From an uncultured SAR324 cluster bacterium (lineage in GTDB: Bacteria; SAR324; NAC60-12), in assembly GCA_902590435.1 (NCBI GenBank), contig CACIWU010000005.1:1-52010 (forward strand): a stretch of 52,010 nt of DNA. The letters run 5' to 3'. Below, piece after piece: positions 9,184-17,856 of this stretch. The notes below the pieces were generated by a model that saw only the letters and a program-made list of their open reading frames with translations, did not search any database and was not told the origin of the DNA. Both the position numbers and the translations under genes were made by a program. Within the stretch, counting starts at the first letter, position 1. Every line of letters starts with the position of its first letter.

Positions 9184-10296
9184 TCAGAATAATTTAGTTA
9201 CATTAATTTTTGGCAAAAAATGTTTTACAATATTTTCTATTTGTGGTCTGAAAAGATTTTCAAGTGCTCCAGCAAATAGTATTACCAAACCTTGAATAAG
9301 AACAACCATATGTCGATCTATAGATTGAACTTCAAAAGAAAGTTCTGCTCCACCCTGATAAAGAATCCCAAATAATAGCGAGGCCAAAAGAATACCCAAA
9401 GGATGATTTCGGCCAATCAGAGAAACTGCAATTCCAGTGAATCCTATCCCTTCTTGAAAATTTAGCATTATTCTGTGACTAGATCCCATAATTTCATTGA
9501 TACCTACAAACCCCGATAATCCTCCACCAATAGTCATAGCAATAACAATGTTCCGAGATACATTTATTCCTGCATAAATGGCTGCCGATTCGCTCGTCCC
9601 AACGGTTCTCAATTCATATCCCCAGCGGGTATACCAAATAAAACGCCACACCAAAAATAAACAAACTAAGGCAAAGAAAAATGTTCCATTTAGAGGAGTT
9701 TGGGTTATTATTATTCCAAACCAGTCAAATATTTCATGCATTTGAGGAATCCAAACTTTTTCAGCAAAAACTCTTGATTCAGGAGACATTTTTTCGGGAG
9801 GTCTTAGAACATGTGATAGGAGGTATACCATGACTACTGAAGCTATAAAATTGAACATAATTGTTGTTACAACCTCATGACTACCATGCCTACCTTTTAA
9901 ATATCCTGGAATAGCTCCCCAAAGTCCCCCAAAAATTATTGAAACTACTACTGCTAATGGAAATACCAGCAAAAGTGGCCAGTTTTCAAACCAAAGACAT
10001 ATCAATCCAACAGCCATCCCTCCAATATATGCCTGTCCCTCTGCACCAATATTGAACAATCCACAATGGAAACACACTGCAAATGCTAACCCAGTAAAAA
10101 TGAAATTTGTGGTGTAATAAAGAGTGTATCCCAAACCTTCTTCATAACCAAAAGCACCATATAGCATTGTTTTTAAGGCAAACCAAGGATCTTCGCCAAG
10201 AGACCAAATTACGATACCAGAAATAATAAAAGCAACTAAAAGATTGGTTGTTGTAATTAGAGTAACTATAATATTGTTAGTTCTGCTTTCTTTCAT
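9184..10296 (-). CDS. BMP-family ABC importer, permease 1 (YufP/NupP-like)
   Basis: This is the first inner-membrane permease of the predicted nucleoside importer (COG4603 type). It has an N-terminal membrane anchor, then the characteristic FNIGAEGQAYIGGMAVG segment and a coupling-helix region near YELRTVGTSESAAIYAGINV. The C-terminal membrane segments include LLFGILYQGGAELSF. At 370 residues it is a normal length. Its ATG overlaps the end of the ATPase gene by four bases (ATGA-type overlap), a sign of translational coupling that fixes subunit stoichiometry. It forms a heterodimer with the downstream permease by family precedent. Confidence 0.9.
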   Translation of the reverse strand: MKESRTNNIIVTLITTTNLLVAFIISGIVIWSLGEDPWFALKTMLYGAFGYEEGLGYTLYYTTNFIFTGLAFAVCFHCGLFNIGAEGQAYIGGMAVGLICLWFENWPLLLVFPLAVVVSIIFGGLWGAIPGYLKGRHGSHEVVTTIMFNFIASVVMVYLLSHVLRPPEKMSPESRVFAEKVWIPQMHEIFDWFGIIITQTPLNGTFFFALVCLFLVWRFIWYTRWGYELRTVGTSESAAIYAGINVSRNIVIAMTIGGGLSGFVGINEIMGSSHRIMLNFQEGIGFTGIAVSLIGRNHPLGILLASLLFGILYQGGAELSFEVQSIDRHMVVLIQGLVILFAGALENLFRPQIENIVKHFLPKINVTKLF

Positions 10297-11822
10297 AACG
10301 CCTCTTTTTTTATTCCTGCCATTAGCAATCCAATTTCTCTTTCACTTGCGTTATTAGCCAAAATTTCTCCCATAATTTGACCTTCAAACATTACTAATAT
10401 TCGATCACTCAAAGATAGTATTTCATCTAATTCAACAGAAACGAGTAAAACAGCCTTACCTGCGTCACGCATATCAATTATTTGTCGATGTATAAATTCA
10501 ATTGCTCCTATGTCAACCCCTCTAGTTGGTTGACCAACTACCAATAATTTCGGATCTCTAGCTATCTCACGAGCTAAAACCAGTTTTTGTTGATTCCCTC
10601 CAGAAAAAAGAGATACTTTCAAAAAAGGATTATCCGGCCTTACATCAAAATGTTTCATATTCTTTTCACAGGATTTAACGATTGCAACTTTGTCCATTTC
10701 TAAAAATCTGTTATATGAGGGATCTTTATGGTAGCCTAAAATAACGTTTTCGTTAGCAGAAAATTCTGTCACTAACCCTCTACGTTGTCTATCTTCAGGA
10801 ACATGTCCTATTCCTAATTTCCTCATAACAGCTGAATCAACATTCATATCATTTGTGATTATTTTTTTGTTGATATGGATTCTTCCATTTTGCAAGGGCC
10901 TTATTCCAGTTATTAAATCCATTAATTCTGACTGACCATTTCCTGAGACACCCGCAATCCCCAAAATTTCGCCGGAATGTACTTCAAAGTTAACATCTTT
11001 TACTCTTTGAACATATGAATCATCAACTAAGTTTATGTTTTCAACTTTTAAAATTACTTCACCTGGTTTTGCTGGTTCTTTGTCAATTCGGAGTATTACT
11101 TTCCTACCAACCATTAGTTCAGCCAAGTCTTCCTTGTTTGTCTCAGATGTTTGTCTGTGAGCAACCATTTTACCACCACGCATTACAGAGACATTATCAG
11201 TTATTGCCATGATTTCTCTGAGTTTATGCGTAATAAAAATTACTGTTTTTCCTTGATCACGTAACTCAGACAGAATACGAAATAAATGGTCTGCTTCCTG
11301 TGGAGTGAGTACACCTGTAGGCTCATCAAGAATAAGTATTTCTGCACCACGGTATAGTGCTTTAAGAATTTCAACCCTTTGCTGAAGTCCAACAGGTAGT
11401 GTATTGATAGTTGCATTAATATCAACCTCAAGGTGGTATTCTTTTTCAATATAGCTTAATTCTTTTGAAGAACGGTCTAAAGATTCAGTCAGAGAGAATC
11501 CGGATTCAGTTCCAAGTATAATATTTTCCAATACTGAAAAATTGTCAACAAGCATAAAATGCTGATGGACCATACCAATACCAGCAGAAATAGCATCGTA
11601 AGCACTTCGAATTAAAGTTTGTTTACCATGAATATTTATTTCACCTGAATCTGCTTGATAAAATCCATATAGGACACTCATTAATGTTGATTTACCTGCA
11701 CCATTTTCACCAATTATTCCGTGTATTGTTCCAGCCTTGACTTTAAGAGATACGTCTTTATTAGCGCAAATTTTCCCGAAATTTTTATTAATTTTTTCAA
11801 GTTCTATTGCTAAATTAGACAT
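10293..11822 (-). CDS. BMP-family ABC importer, tandem ATPase (YufO/NupO-like)
   Basis: This cytoplasmic ATPase has two ABC domains fused in one chain, as in RbsA/MglA-type importers. Domain 1 has Walker A GENGAGKST (about 37-45), a diverged signature LPVGLQQRVEI and Walker B ILILDEPTGVL. Domain 2 (from about 255) has the usual degenerate P-loop GVSGNGQSELM and a near-consensus signature FSGGNQQKLVLARE. One canonical and one degenerate site is normal for this family. The 509 residues match YufO-like proteins. The stop overlaps the next permease start by four bases, and the gene follows the nucleoside hydrolase by 63 bases. It drives uptake of the ligand delivered by the BMP protein upstream. 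Confidence 0.94.
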   Translation of the reverse strand: MSNLAIELEKINKNFGKICANKDVSLKVKAGTIHGIIGENGAGKSTLMSVLYGFYQADSGEINIHGKQTLIRSAYDAISAGIGMVHQHFMLVDNFSVLENIILGTESGFSLTESLDRSSKELSYIEKEYHLEVDINATINTLPVGLQQRVEILKALYRGAEILILDEPTGVLTPQEADHLFRILSELRDQGKTVIFITHKLREIMAITDNVSVMRGGKMVAHRQTSETNKEDLAELMVGRKVILRIDKEPAKPGEVILKVENINLVDDSYVQRVKDVNFEVHSGEILGIAGVSGNGQSELMDLITGIRPLQNGRIHINKKIITNDMNVDSAVMRKLGIGHVPEDRQRRGLVTEFSANENVILGYHKDPSYNRFLEMDKVAIVKSCEKNMKHFDVRPDNPFLKVSLFSGGNQQKLVLAREIARDPKLLVVGQPTRGVDIGAIEFIHRQIIDMRDAGKAVLLVSVELDEILSLSDRILVMFEGQIMGEILANNASEREIGLLMAGIKKEAL

Positions 11823-11885
11823 TATGTGGTGCTTTTGGAAGAAGTGTTAATGATGGTTACCAGAGATATCATTTCAACATAATTT

Positions 11886-12827
11886 TTATAATCTTGAGAG
11901 TCGTTCTAAAATCAATTGGAAAAACCCATCTGCATTAATTTGATTTATAAAAATTGCGTTAGGAGTACGATCAGTAACATTCCACCAGTCAACTACTGAC
12001 ATACCAATTGTGAATTCGGAATTTATTTCTACTTCAACGTTGACATGTCTTCCTTCAAAAAGATCTGGTTGAATTAGATATGCGATTACGGTGGGGTCGT
12101 GAAGGGGCCCTCCATTAGATCCATATTTTTCTTTATCAAACCTTTCATAATAGCTTAGCATCCCGTATGCAGCATCTCCAATTGGTGTACCTAAATCTCT
12201 CAAATTATATAGCCATTTTCTTTGCATTAAAGCTTTATGTGTAACATCAAGTGGCAACATCACTATTGGACGTCCACAACTTAATACTATTTTAGCTGCG
12301 TGAGGATCTACAAAAAAATTAAACTCAGCCGTTGGAGTTATATTCCCGCCTTCAAAAAAACCTCCACCCATAAGTACTATTTTATTAATTTTAGGAAGTA
12401 TTTCGGGTTTTTTTGTAATTGCCAAAGCGATATTCGTTAATGGAGCAAAGCAGCATATTGTTACAGAATCGTCTTTGGCATTCATTAGAGTTTCAATCGT
12501 CCAGTCAACACCATGTTCTTTCTGTAATGAAAACTTAGGCAATGGAAGATTTACTCCATCCAAACCCGTCTTCCCGTGGACATGCTCAGCTGTAACTAGA
12601 GGACGAATTAGAGGCCTAGAACATCCTGCAAAAACTTTAGTTTCTGGTTTATTAGCCAATTCGCAAAGCATTCTTGCATTTTTGGAGGTTAATTCTAATG
12701 GTACATTACCTGCTACAGTAACAATTCCTAAAACATTAAGTTCTTCTGGTGATGCTAATGCTAACAGAATACCAATAGCATCGTCTTGACCTGGATCAGT
12801 ATCAATAATTATTGGGCGGGGAGACAT
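11886..12827 (-). CDS. ribonucleoside hydrolase, IUNH family
   Basis: This enzyme cleaves the N-glycosidic bond of nucleosides to ribose and free base. The family's calcium-binding aspartate cluster is plain at the N-terminus (IDTDPGQDDAIG), followed by GNVPLELTSKNA, VHGKTGLDG and ICCFAPLTNIALA. The C-terminal HDPTVIAYL supplies the conserved active-site His and Asp. 313 residues is standard. It lies between the BMP binding protein and the ABC ATPase on the same strand, behind a strong hairpin terminator, so it opens the lower-expressed part of the operon. Context makes import-then-hydrolysis of nucleosides the likely pathway. Purine versus pyrimidine preference cannot be read from sequence alone. 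Confidence 0.93.
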   Translation of the reverse strand: MSPRPIIIDTDPGQDDAIGILLALASPEELNVLGIVTVAGNVPLELTSKNARMLCELANKPETKVFAGCSRPLIRPLVTAEHVHGKTGLDGVNLPLPKFSLQKEHGVDWTIETLMNAKDDSVTICCFAPLTNIALAITKKPEILPKINKIVLMGGGFFEGGNITPTAEFNFFVDPHAAKIVLSCGRPIVMLPLDVTHKALMQRKWLYNLRDLGTPIGDAAYGMLSYYERFDKEKYGSNGGPLHDPTVIAYLIQPDLFEGRHVNVEVEINSEFTIGMSVVDWWNVTDRTPNAIFINQINADGFFQLILERLSRL

Positions 12828-12910
12828 GTTTGGTAGGTACTCAAGAATTATAGAGTTATTTTAAATTTTTAAAATATCTGTGATTTAATATTATTATCAC
12901 CGATTCAAAA

Positions 12911-12947
12911 AAAGTGGCAAAAGTAAATATTTTACTTTTGCCACTTT
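12911..12947 (-). terminator. intrinsic terminator between bmp and nucleoside hydrolase
   Basis: A perfect 17-bp inverted repeat (AAAGTGGCAAAAGTAAA / TTTACTTTTGCCACTTT) surrounds a 3-base loop and begins 5 bases beyond the bmp stop codon. Read on the minus strand, the stem runs into a T tract (CACTTTTTTTGAATCG). It should stop or attenuate transcription after the abundant binding protein, leaving reduced read-through into the hydrolase and transporter genes. Confidence 0.85.
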
Positions 12948-12952
12948 AAATA

Positions 12953-13954
12953 CTAATTAACAGGACATTTATTGTTACTCATGTAATCATGAACACTTAT
13001 TTTACCAGAAATTATATCTTTACGAACTTGTCCAACCTTAGATTTCATAGCACTAGAAACCAAATTTGAATTGTGCTCGTCTAGTGCCCAACCGACACCT
13101 TCCTCTGCAAGTCCAAGTATTTTTACGCCAGATTCCCATGTCCCATCTTGGGCAGATTTGAAAACTTGGTAAGCTGCAACATCTACTCTTTTTAACATAG
13201 AAGTTAATACCGAGCCTGGTTGAATATGATTCTGATTGCTATCAACACCAATGGACAGTTTTTTATTATCTGCAGCAGCCTGTAAAACTCCAAGTCCAGT
13301 ACTACCAGCTGCAGCATAAACAATATCAGCTCCACTGTCATACATTGTCTTAGCTAATTGTGCTCCACGAGCTGGGTCACTCCATGCCGCTGGTGTTGTA
13401 CCAGTCATTTTTTGAAAAACTGTAGTTCCCGAATTAATGTGTTTTACACCCTGTACATAACCACATGCAAATTTGTGTATTAGTGGGATATCCATTCCAC
13501 CTACAAATCCAACCTTGCCTGTTTTACTTTTCATTGCGGCTAGCACTCCCACAAGAAAGGATCCTTCATGTTCCTTGAAAGCTATTCCTTGAATGTTTGG
13601 TGCATCAAGCCACCCCACGTCAATGATACTGAATCTAGTGTTAGGGAATTCTTTCGCTACTTTTGCCACAGCATCTGCTTGACCAAATCCGACAGCAAGT
13701 ATAGGATCAGAACCTCTGCTCGCAAGCTTACGTAAGAACTGTTCACGTTGAGCTTCTTGCCGTACTTCAAATTCACGGTATTTTATTCCTGTTTCTTTAC
13801 GGAACTTTTCTAGTCCGTTCCAAATCCCCTCGTTAAATGACTTATCAAATTTACCACCCATGTCAAATAGAACAGCTGGTTTAAATGCCATTGCTAGAGA
13901 GGTACTCCAAATAACTATTCCTGTTGTAAGGATTATGGGAATCAATCTTTTCAT
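12953..13954 (-). CDS. BMP-family periplasmic nucleoside-binding protein
   Basis: This substrate-binding protein of the basic membrane protein (PnrA/Med) family is exported to the periplasm. A Sec signal peptide covers about residues 1-23 (positively charged MKR, hydrophobic core, cleavage after SLAMA). No lipobox Cys is present, so unlike spirochaete or Firmicute homologues it is probably soluble. The mature chain shows FDMGGKFDKSFNEG, GFGQADAVAKVA, EHEGSFLVGVLAA and KVGFVGGMDIPLIHKF, all family hallmarks. A good Shine-Dalgarno (AAAGGAG, 7 bases before ATG) supports the start. It heads the nucleoside import operon, separated from the rest by a terminator hairpin, and lies behind a structured leader with an extended -10 promoter. 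Confidence 0.93.
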   Translation of the reverse strand: MKRLIPIILTTGIVIWSTSLAMAFKPAVLFDMGGKFDKSFNEGIWNGLEKFRKETGIKYREFEVRQEAQREQFLRKLASRGSDPILAVGFGQADAVAKVAKEFPNTRFSIIDVGWLDAPNIQGIAFKEHEGSFLVGVLAAMKSKTGKVGFVGGMDIPLIHKFACGYVQGVKHINSGTTVFQKMTGTTPAAWSDPARGAQLAKTMYDSGADIVYAAAGSTGLGVLQAAADNKKLSIGVDSNQNHIQPGSVLTSMLKRVDVAAYQVFKSAQDGTWESGVKILGLAEEGVGWALDEHNSNLVSSAMKSKVGQVRKDIISGKISVHDYMSNNKCPVN

Positions 13955-14061
13955 AATTTACTCCTTTAAAATTCCGTAATTGTGTCCGGAAATGTTTTCT
14001 AAAATCCTCCTAGATTTTCAACAGGAGGTATGGGAACGATAGCTTCGACGTAATTATATCA
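13955..14061 (-). promoter_or_regulatory. extended -10 promoter and structured 5' leader of bmp
   Basis: On the minus strand an extended -10 element TGATATAAT (plus 14053-14061) is followed by a leader of about 90 bases. The leader can form CCTCCT/AGGAGG (14006-14011 with 14023-14028) and TTCCG/CGGAA (13972-13976 with 13987-13991) hairpins just before the real Shine-Dalgarno AAAGGAG. The CCTCCT segment could pair either with the upstream AGGAGG or with the true ribosome site. It does not match the purine riboswitch or any other class I know. Promoter moderately supported; regulation is inference. Confidence 0.5.
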
Positions 14062-14191
14062 TAGTGTGCTAAAGAATTATATATATTTTAATTTCAGAGA
14101 AGATACAACTAATATTTTAAAATAAATTAAACAGTTTTTACCTGGATTCATTTTTTTATTATAATTTTAAATGTTTTTAATTCATCTAATT

Positions 14192-15082
14192 TTACAAATC
14201 TAATCCATCTAATCCATTTTGCCACCTAGCGGCATTGACAGTGTTAGCCATTAGCATTGCAATGGTCATTGGTCCAACTCCTCCTGGAACAGGAGTAATA
14301 TATGAGGTTTTAAATTTTACTTCCTCAAAGGCTACATCTCCTACTAGCTTGCTCCCTTTTAGCTTACTGGGATCATTTTTACGGTTAATACCTACATCAA
14401 TTACGACAGCTCCTTGTTTTACCATTTCTGTGTTAACAAATTCTGGAATTCCAATTGCAGCTATAAGAATGTCTGCCTGTGAAGTAACTTCTGATAAATT
14501 GGAGGTCCTTGAATGACAAACTGTTACAGTAGCATCCCAGCCTTTACTTGAAAGTAAAGTGGCTATTGGACGTCCAACTAGATTACTTCTTCCAAGTACT
14601 ACTGTATTTTTACCAGAAGTATTAATTCCTGATTGTTTTAACATTTGTAATACTCCGAAAGGAGTGCATGATATGAATTTTGGGTTACCCATCGCAATAA
14701 GACCAGCATTTAATGGGTGTAATCCATCAACATCTTTTTCCGGTGAAATAGTAAGAATTATTTTATTTTCATCAAGATCTTTCGGTAAAGGGAACTGGCA
14801 TAGAATTCCATGTACTGTATTGTCATTGTTAAGGGTTTTTACTAATTCTTCTAAGTCTTTTTGAGATGTTGATGCTGGAAAATCATGACCTATTGAACGG
14901 ATTCCTATCTCTTCACAAGTTCTCTTCTTATTGCGGACATAAACTTCAGATGCTGGATCTTCTCCTACCAAAATAACTGCTAGGCAAGGTTCAATTCCAT
15001 TTAATTTAAGCTCTTTTACTTCTTTTCGCAGTTTATCATTTATTTTTTTACTAATTACTTTGCCAGAAATCAACTCACTCAT
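14192..15082 (-). CDS. folD: methylenetetrahydrofolate dehydrogenase / cyclohydrolase
   Basis: This bifunctional one-carbon enzyme interconverts 5,10-methylene-, 5,10-methenyl- and 10-formyl-tetrahydrofolate with NADP. Motifs run in order: YVRNKKRTCEEIGI carrying the catalytic Lys region, GILCQFPLPK, DVDGLHPLNAG, TPFGVLQML, the nucleotide-binding VVLGRSNLVGRP, then TPVPGGVGPMTIAML. 296 residues is a typical full length. The gene is divergent from ygfZ, another folate-binding protein, with under 90 bases between them, so the pair may share a control region. No Shine-Dalgarno of note was seen. Confidence 0.96.
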   Translation of the reverse strand: MSELISGKVISKKINDKLRKEVKELKLNGIEPCLAVILVGEDPASEVYVRNKKRTCEEIGIRSIGHDFPASTSQKDLEELVKTLNNDNTVHGILCQFPLPKDLDENKIILTISPEKDVDGLHPLNAGLIAMGNPKFISCTPFGVLQMLKQSGINTSGKNTVVLGRSNLVGRPIATLLSSKGWDATVTVCHSRTSNLSEVTSQADILIAAIGIPEFVNTEMVKQGAVVIDVGINRKNDPSKLKGSKLVGDVAFEEVKFKTSYITPVPGGVGPMTIAMLMANTVNAARWQNGLDGLDL

Positions 15083-15166
15083 TTCTTATCCTTTATTTAA
15101 AAAAAAATTGGTTTACTAATTATTTATGCTTCATTTATAATGCATAAACACTTTTTTAAGGGGGCT

Positions 15167-16240
15167 ATGGAAATTTTTAAAAAAATTGATGCGCATCACC
15201 TCAAATTAGGATGTATTCTTAAAGAATTTGAAGGTGGAGTTCGCTTACCTATTAGTTATTCTGACAGATTATCTGAAGAAATCAATCTTCTCATTCATGG
15301 ATGTGGTTTGTTCGACCTGAAAGCATGTTGGCTTATAGCTTTGACAGGTAAAGACGCGGGTACTTTTTTACAGGGAATAGTTACTAGTGATGTTTTGAAA
15401 CTTAAAATTGGACAAATTCAATCGAGTTGGATTTGTGATAATAAAGGGAAAATATTGCATCATCTAAAAATATTAAGGAGCCATGAAATAGAATGGGTTG
15501 TTATTTGTGATCCTGGTCAAGGAAAATCAGTTGCAACTATTTTAGATAATTTCCATGTTCGTGAGAAGTTAGAATTAAGTTTACTTAATAATAAGGAAAT
15601 GTTTCGAGTCGATGTGATTGGCCCTAAATCTATAGCAATTTTAGAGGGAATGGGTTTTTCAGGGGAAAAATTGGAATGGGATTTTGAAGATTTCAAAATA
15701 TTGTCAGTTCAGTTTAATTTGGGGAAAACATTCCGTTTAATAAATTTTGTAAACGCAAAAGTTATTCTAAATTTTTTTAATCAAGTTATTAAGGACGATA
15801 AAGCAGATTTAGTTAGCCAAAAATCCTTCGATGAATTAAGGGTCTTAGAGGGAATTCCAAGGATTGGGATAGATTATAATATTGGTAATTTGCCACAGGA
15901 AGTAGGTTTAGGTGACCATATTTCTTACAAAAAAGGTTGCTACATAGGACAAGAAACTCACTCTAGAATGTTTTATCGAGGTCATGCTAACTGGATATCA
16001 GTCTGGTTATTCATTCCAGTGAATATTAAACCTCTTGCTGGAGAAAAACTGTTTCATGAATCTAAAGATATAGGAAAAATTACTAGCTTGGGCAGTTTTG
16101 AACTCAATGGATTTATTCAAGGAATTGGAATGATTAAAAATGAAGTAGCCAAAGATCAAATTATGTTGTCTCTTAAGGATAGGTCTGCACCAGTAATTAA
16201 GCAGAAAAAATTACCATTTTACATAGAAAAAACAAACTGA
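15167..16240 (+). CDS. ygfZ: folate-binding Fe-S cluster repair protein YgfZ (GcvT-like)
   Basis: This GcvT-fold tetrahydrofolate-binding protein is needed for repair and activity of some iron-sulfur enzymes. The diagnostic YgfZ signature KGCYIGQE (with its conserved Cys) is present at about two thirds of the chain. It follows an N-terminal GcvT-like domain (GLFDLKACWLIALTGKDAGTFLQGIVTSDV). The ORF track begins at 15140, but an ATG nine codons later (15167) is preceded by AAGGGGG and starts a chain that aligns with GcvT-type N-termini, so I prefer it. Its TGA overlaps the ATG of a 36-codon ORF. It is divergent from folD. Confidence 0.88.
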   Translation: MEIFKKIDAHHLKLGCILKEFEGGVRLPISYSDRLSEEINLLIHGCGLFDLKACWLIALTGKDAGTFLQGIVTSDVLKLKIGQIQSSWICDNKGKILHHLKILRSHEIEWVVICDPGQGKSVATILDNFHVREKLELSLLNNKEMFRVDVIGPKSIAILEGMGFSGEKLEWDFEDFKILSVQFNLGKTFRLINFVNAKVILNFFNQVIKDDKADLVSQKSFDELRVLEGIPRIGIDYNIGNLPQEVGLGDHISYKKGCYIGQETHSRMFYRGHANWISVWLFIPVNIKPLAGEKLFHESKDIGKITSLGSFELNGFIQGIGMIKNEVAKDQIMLSLKDRSAPVIKQKKLPFYIEKTN

Positions 16241-16350
16241 TGCAAAAAAATAATATTTTTCGTATATTTCCTATTCCTATGGGATGTTTTACAGAAGTTG
16301 TATTAGTAATTATTTCCTTTATATTGATTTTCACGATTACTAAATTCTAG
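16240..16350 (+). CDS. 36-residue single-pass membrane microprotein
   Basis: This ORF is too short for the track. The ATG shares its A with the TGA stop of ygfZ (TGATG), the classic arrangement for translational re-initiation. The product starts MQKNNIFRIFPIPMG and continues as an uninterrupted hydrophobic stretch (about residues 20-34, VVLVIISFILIFTI) before ending TKF. That length and composition would span a membrane once. Its stop overlaps by four bases the stop of the convergent lipoprotein gene. I recognise no family. It could be a small membrane regulator or chance; the coupling and hydrophobicity are what support it. Confidence 0.45.
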   Translation: MQKNNIFRIFPIPMGCFTEVVLVIISFILIFTITKF

Positions 16351-17396
16351 TTTATAAAACGAAAAATACTATCATAAAATAGATATTGATAGAGGGTAAG
16401 ATTATTAGCTAGCAAATAATAGTAGTCATCTTCTAAATTTCTGTAGAATTTCCTTTGGATACTCCATTTTCGCTTATAATCATCCATGCTCAGTTTATTA
16501 ACACCAAAGTCAATATTAACTTTTTGATCAGACTGATTGAGATAGATAACGGAAGGAGCGAATTCGTTTCTGTTTGATTTAGAAATAATTTTTATTGAAT
16601 CTTCAAAAAATTGAAGTTTATAACTCAATACTTTAGGTGGATACCAAGCTTTTTTATCTTGATTATCAGTTAGTAAACTAGGTCGATGATCTAAAACATT
16701 TTGTGGTTTTTTAAAAGTATTATTTTTTATTTTTCCAATTACTTGTATTGGAGTTAGTTCACTGAAATTGACAAACTTTTTGAATTCATCATGTATAATC
16801 CCTGAATTTGATTTGCGTTTTATTTTAAGACCGATACTGTTTATTGTATAGTCCGTAAGTTGCATTAAATCAATACGGTATACCAAATCTTCTATGAAGA
16901 ATATTCCTGTTTCACCTGAAACATTTCCTGTTAATATTTTGTTATTAGGAGTATTAATTTTTACTTGTAAAATCATTTCGTCTGCCAATCTAAGATTGGA
17001 GAATAATTTATTAAATTCAAATTCAACTTTGCCTGTAATTAAAATCTTTTTCCAATGTTCCTTTTCTAAAAGTGCTTCTTTCAGTTCAGGATCTTGCATT
17101 AAAGTAGCTTCTAGTCTTTTAAATGCTTTTTTAAAATATTTTAAATTTAAAAAATTTTTATAAGTTTTAAAGTTTTCCTTTGACACATGTTTGTTAACTC
17201 TACTCAATGATTTTACAATTTTTAAATTGTTTGGATCTTCAATTAATGCTAAACGGTATTCAATTGCTGATTCTTCCCAACGTTTTTCTTTTTCTAATTG
17301 AATTCCTTTGTCATAGTGAATCGAACAACCTAAAAATAGAAATGAAATTAGAAAAAGTAAAAAAAAAACAATGTTTTCATAAAAGTAATTTTTCAT
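16347..17396 (-). CDS. TPR-type lipoprotein of unknown function
   Basis: The N-terminus has a hydrophobic signal ending in a lipobox (SFLFLGC), so the mature protein should be a lipoprotein anchored at Cys 24. Residues about 25-130 read like tetratricopeptide helices (EKRWEESAIEYRLALIEDPNN, then ALLEKEHWKK). After this comes a beta-rich region (about 135-220) and a long C-terminal part rich in Tyr, Asn and Lys with no motif I know. There is no close operon partner. The gene ends tail to tail with the ygfZ microprotein, and 460 non-coding bases lie behind its start. Possibly an envelope assembly or scaffold protein; no specific function claimed. Confidence 0.7.
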   Translation of the reverse strand: MKNYFYENIVFFLLFLISFLFLGCSIHYDKGIQLEKEKRWEESAIEYRLALIEDPNNLKIVKSLSRVNKHVSKENFKTYKNFLNLKYFKKAFKRLEATLMQDPELKEALLEKEHWKKILITGKVEFEFNKLFSNLRLADEMILQVKINTPNNKILTGNVSGETGIFFIEDLVYRIDLMQLTDYTINSIGLKIKRKSNSGIIHDEFKKFVNFSELTPIQVIGKIKNNTFKKPQNVLDHRPSLLTDNQDKKAWYPPKVLSYKLQFFEDSIKIISKSNRNEFAPSVIYLNQSDQKVNIDFGVNKLSMDDYKRKWSIQRKFYRNLEDDYYYLLANNLTLYQYLFYDSIFRFIN

Positions 17397-17856
17397 GATT
17401 TATCTTCATTTTTAGTAAAAGAGTTCTATTTTAATCGAAAAAACATTTTACGTGTAATTGTTAATAGAGAGATGAAAGACCTTTTTGAAAAGTTATAATA
17501 TTTTTAATGTTTGGAGGACCATTTTACTAAATTGTCTGAAATTAACTTTCAAAATTATGGTTGGATGTATTCTCTGAAACTCCAGTCAATGGTCGGACAG
17601 TAAACTAAATTAATTATATATACTGTCATCAAATCAGCTTTATTTTAAGAGAAAAAATCTAAAATAACTGACTTGGTTAGTATCCAAGCTTTATATTTAT
17701 AAAGTCAAGTTGATTGAAAAATAGTGTGATTATAATTTTTAAAAAAATTAATTTTTAAAAAATTTTGTCTTTTGACTTGTTCTCAAAATTTGTATCGGCT
17801 AGTATCTGCCTATGTTTTCGAGAATGTTAAGATTCAAAAGATAGACTATATAGATT
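17397..17856 (+). other. 460-base intergenic region upstream of the export operon
   Basis: AT-rich divergent spacer between the TPR lipoprotein and the export operon. I see no ORF with a plausible start and no strong hairpin. A possible -35 (TTTTGACTTG, near 17771) lies about 90 bases before the first operon gene, without a good -10 at the usual distance. It probably contains two divergent promoters. Confidence 0.4.

Noticed and set aside
13955-14061. Purine riboswitch for the nucleoside operon
   Set aside because: No TATAATxxTxATGG-type P1/J sequences or the paired loops; only unassigned hairpins are present.
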